DNA of 24,523 nucleotides, taken from NCBI GenBank assembly GCA_946482355.1, contig CAMLRE010000001.1, positions 1 to 24,523 on the forward strand, given 5' to 3'. The notes under the pieces were generated by a model, which worked only from the letters and a program-made list of their open reading frames with translations, ran no database searches and was not told the DNA's origin. Shown here one piece after another: positions 22,417 through 24,523 of this stretch. A program made the translations under genes and the position numbers. Origin of the DNA: an uncultured Bdellovibrio sp. Its GTDB lineage: Bacteria > Bdellovibrionota > Bdellovibrionia > Bdellovibrionales > Bdellovibrionaceae. Within the stretch, counting starts at the first letter, position 1, and the number at the start of each line of letters is the position of its first letter.

Positions 22417-23637
22417 ATGAACTTAAAAAGTTTCATCACAGGAAGTGTTTTTACAGGAATGACTTTGCTTGGGGCTATTGGTCACGCCGGCTGGAGTAGC
22501 GGTGGGGGCGAACTTATTCGCGATGCGAATAATCCTTGGTTTTTATCAAACACAAAAGATGTCAAATACTGTATCCAAATTGATGAAAAGAATTTTGGCC
22601 AAACCAAACAGCAAGTTCGCGAACGTATCGGCAAAGCTCTGCAGTTCTGGCAGATTCAATTGAAAGATTTAGAATATTTAGAGTTTGGACTCACTCATTT
22701 TGATTCTCGAATAGGAACGCAAAACTTTAAAGAAGAGCTATGCTCTGATAAAACAGACATTGTTTTTCAATTTGGTATTTTAACGGCGGAGCAAAAAGAA
22801 AATCTCAAAAATTTATCAAAAACTATCGGTATTACCGTTCGCACCGATTACGATGAAGTAAATATGAAAGGCAAAGGTTTTGTCTATATTGCTCCAGAAG
22901 CCGGCGCTTTAAAACCAACCGTTGATGGCAAGATCGAAAAAATGTGGTCCAGCTTTGATGGTACATTACTTTTTCCTGTTTTGATTCATGAAATGGGTCA
23001 TATTTTTGGTTTGAAACATGATGATATTGATTTTATGCGTGAAAACTTCGTGCAAAGTGTGTTTGAGGTGTTTGATTACCCAGAAACCACTCCTAACTGG
23101 TGGATAAATTTTGAGAAAAATAGCTGGCAACGTGAGAAAATTTTTAAACATGATCCCTTCGCACAGGCGAGGCAATCGTTTTGCCTAACGGCATCCGTTT
23201 CTTCAAAGAAAACACGCAAAGTAAGATCAATCATGAGTTTCGATAAGTTTTTTAATGTCACAGATCAATATGAGTGCACGAATGCTTATATTGAAGACGG
23301 AAAGTTTGTTATTTCAGCTCGCCGTAAAGGCGAACCTCATGCGCCATCAGTAAAATTAGGTGAAATGAACCTACAAGCGACAAATAAAATATTCGGCGAT
23401 AAAACTGTTATTGGGATTTGGTTTTCTGAAAAACAAAAAGTCATTCAGGACGCTGGTTTTGTCAATGCGTTTGCTCTCGCCCGTATGTATTCAGAAGTTT
23501 TTTATAAAGGAAACTATGTTTCTGCCGATGGTAAAACAACTCGCCGCATAGTTGTGACAGCAACTCCTGCGGGAATCAAAAACATCAGCGGCACGCTCAA
23601 CGGCGAAATCTATCAAAGTATCAATGAGGGCTTCTAG
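22417..23637 (+). CDS. Secreted metzincin-like zinc metalloprotease
   Basis: The protein has 406 residues from the ATG at 22417, which has GAGG (22407-22410) six bases upstream; an upstream in-frame TTG at 22405 is less likely. A signal peptide (about 1-24, ending GHA) leads into GWSSGGGELIRD...NNPWFL (25-43), a mature N-terminus I associate with Bdellovibrio secreted proteins that neighbour TIGR02147 regulators (from memory). The zinc site HEMGHIFGLKHD (H191, E192, H195, H201) fits HExxHxxGxxHD of matrixin/metzincin proteases. SIMSF (M273) may be the Met-turn, though it is further downstream than usual. The C-terminal ~120 residues are of unknown fold. It is followed by a hairpin just before murF. 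Substrate is unknown. Confidence 0.82.
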   Translation: MNLKSFITGSVFTGMTLLGAIGHAGWSSGGGELIRDANNPWFLSNTKDVKYCIQIDEKNFGQTKQQVRERIGKALQFWQIQLKDLEYLEFGLTHFDSRIGTQNFKEELCSDKTDIVFQFGILTAEQKENLKNLSKTIGITVRTDYDEVNMKGKGFVYIAPEAGALKPTVDGKIEKMWSSFDGTLLFPVLIHEMGHIFGLKHDDIDFMRENFVQSVFEVFDYPETTPNWWINFEKNSWQREKIFKHDPFAQARQSFCLTASVSSKKTRKVRSIMSFDKFFNVTDQYECTNAYIEDGKFVISARRKGEPHAPSVKLGEMNLQATNKIFGDKTVIGIWFSEKQKVIQDAGFVNAFALARMYSEVFYKGNYVSADGKTTRRIVVTATPAGIKNISGTLNGEIYQSINEGF

Positions 23638-23658
23638 TCTAGTTACTGTGATTCATCC

Positions 23659-23697
23659 AAGCTTGCTCTTCGTTTGAACGAAGAGTAAGCTTTTTTT
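23659..23697 (+). terminator. Terminator-like hairpin abutting the murF start codon
   Basis: Arms 23659-23674 and 23677-23692 pair over 15-16 bp with one G-U pair and a tiny loop, and a run of seven T (23691-23697) follows. This is a strong intrinsic-terminator shape for the protease gene. The T-run is immediately followed by the murF ATG at 23698, and the only purine-rich Shine-Dalgarno candidate (GAAGAG) is buried in the right arm. Confidence 0.85.
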
Positions 23698-24523
23698 ATG
23701 TCACAAACTGCAAAGCCTCATTGGACACTAGAACAAATCGCTAAATGGTCTCACGGAAAAATTATTTCCACGCACCAAACTACTTTTCATGAAGTGGGAA
23801 CAGATACTCGTAAAGATTTAACGGGCCAAGTTTTTGTAGCATTAAAAGGCGATAACTTTGATGCTCATGATTATTTAGATAAAGCTGTAGAAAAAGGCGC
23901 AGGCCTTTTATTCGTTCATCGTTTGGATGCGAAATTTCAAGATTTAAAAAACAAAGTCAGCATTATCGAAGTGCCAGATACTTTAAAAGGTCTTCAAGAT
24001 TTTTCTCACGGCTATCGTAATACCTTAAGTACAAAGATTTTAAGTATTACTGGTTCTAACGGTAAAACGACAACCAAAGAATTTACCGCAGCTATTTTAT
24101 CTCAGTATAAAAAAACGCACTTCAATCAAGGTAGTTTTAATAATCACTGGGGTGTGCCATTAACGTTATTACAAATTCCACCGAATGCTGATTATGCCGT
24201 TGTTGAAATGGGTATGAACCATGCCGGCGAAATCGCTGAGTTAGTTAAGATCGCTGATCCAGATATCGTTGTATGTACAATGGTGGGCCGTGCACATATC
24301 GAATACTTCGGAACACAAAAGAAAATCGCTGAAGCTAAGGCTGAAATCTATATGGATTCGCGCGAAGACACAATTCGTGTGTTTAACCAAGATCAGGATT
24401 TAACTTACGACATGATGTACCCGATTGCGAAAAAATTTCCGGCAAGTCGTATGTTAAGTTTTTCAGAACGTAACAAAGATGCTGATGTGTTTTTTAAAAT
24501 CGAAGAATTATCTGCAGCAGGTC
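23698..24523 (+). CDS. murF: UDP-N-acetylmuramoyl-tripeptide--D-alanyl-D-alanine ligase MurF (partial, runs off the window)
   Basis: Adds D-Ala-D-Ala to the UDP-MurNAc-tripeptide, the last cytoplasmic step before lipid I. The first 275 codons are visible. VGTDTRKDLTGQVFVALKG (33-51) is the N-terminal substrate-binding segment. ITGSNGKTTTK (117-127, K123) is the ATP loop. FNNHWGVPLTLL (147-158), EMGMNHAGEIAEL (170-182) and AHIEYFG...EAKAEI with the candidate carbamylated K214 follow. All are family hallmarks. The ATG directly follows the terminator T-run, and no free Shine-Dalgarno is visible. It is separated from murE by the regulator/protease pair instead of following it directly. Confidence 0.94.
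   Translation, partial: MSQTAKPHWTLEQIAKWSHGKIISTHQTTFHEVGTDTRKDLTGQVFVALKGDNFDAHDYLDKAVEKGAGLLFVHRLDAKFQDLKNKVSIIEVPDTLKGLQDFSHGYRNTLSTKILSITGSNGKTTTKEFTAAILSQYKKTHFNQGSFNNHWGVPLTLLQIPPNADYAVVEMGMNHAGEIAELVKIADPDIVVCTMVGRAHIEYFGTQKKIAEAKAEIYMDSREDTIRVFNQDQDLTYDMMYPIAKKFPASRMLSFSERNKDADVFFKIEELSAAG

Overview
The window looks like chromosomal DNA of an AT-rich member of the Bdellovibrionota (Bdellovibrio/Pseudobdellovibrio type). The pointers are a TIGR02147-family regulator divergent from a secreted GGGELI-type metalloprotease, a split dcw (division and cell wall) cluster, a membrane-HAMP module of the kind common in former deltaproteobacteria, and a MurE with the DNPR motif expected for meso-diaminopimelate peptidoglycan. 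This placement is inference from gene content. I see no tRNA, rRNA, CRISPR array, transposase or phage gene.

Layout. (1) 1-3369: a lipoprotein signal peptidase fused to a membrane-HAMP tail that stops early (minus strand), divergent from a PBP4-type DD-carboxypeptidase and a lytic transglycosylase (plus strand). (2) 3366-8625: a secreted protein with a strict 33-residue cysteine repeat, an orphan membrane-anchored protein, a divergent histidine kinase/response regulator pair, a secreted M14 carboxypeptidase and a PilZ protein. (3) 8721-12645, all minus strand: folA and thyA (thymidylate cycle) with their own probable promoter, downstream of a four-gene run of zinc-ribbon membrane protein, uracil-phosphoribosyltransferase-like protein, hpt and a small lysine-rich secreted protein. 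(4) 12738-24523: the dcw region. rsmH, ftsL, ftsI and a SIMPL-domain gene form one plus-strand unit ending in a strong terminator. A minus-strand unit follows (esterase, ABC ATPase, two ABC-2 permeases). murE comes next, then the minus-strand TIGR02147 regulator and the plus-strand metalloprotease, then murF, which runs off the window.

How the genes fit together. Murein synthesis (ftsI, murE, murF), murein remodelling (dacB, lytic transglycosylase) and lipoprotein maturation (lspA) dominate. Nucleotide supply (thyA, folA, hpt, UPRT-like) sits between them. The secreted hydrolases (M14 carboxypeptidase, metzincin-like protease) suit an organism that digests external protein or prey, but that is inference.

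The most interesting points are the in-frame stop inside the HAMP tail of the LspA fusion, the 33-residue cysteine repeat, the split dcw cluster with no mraZ next to rsmH, the regulator/protease pair with dense palindromes between them, and a terminator-like hairpin whose T-run touches the murF start codon.
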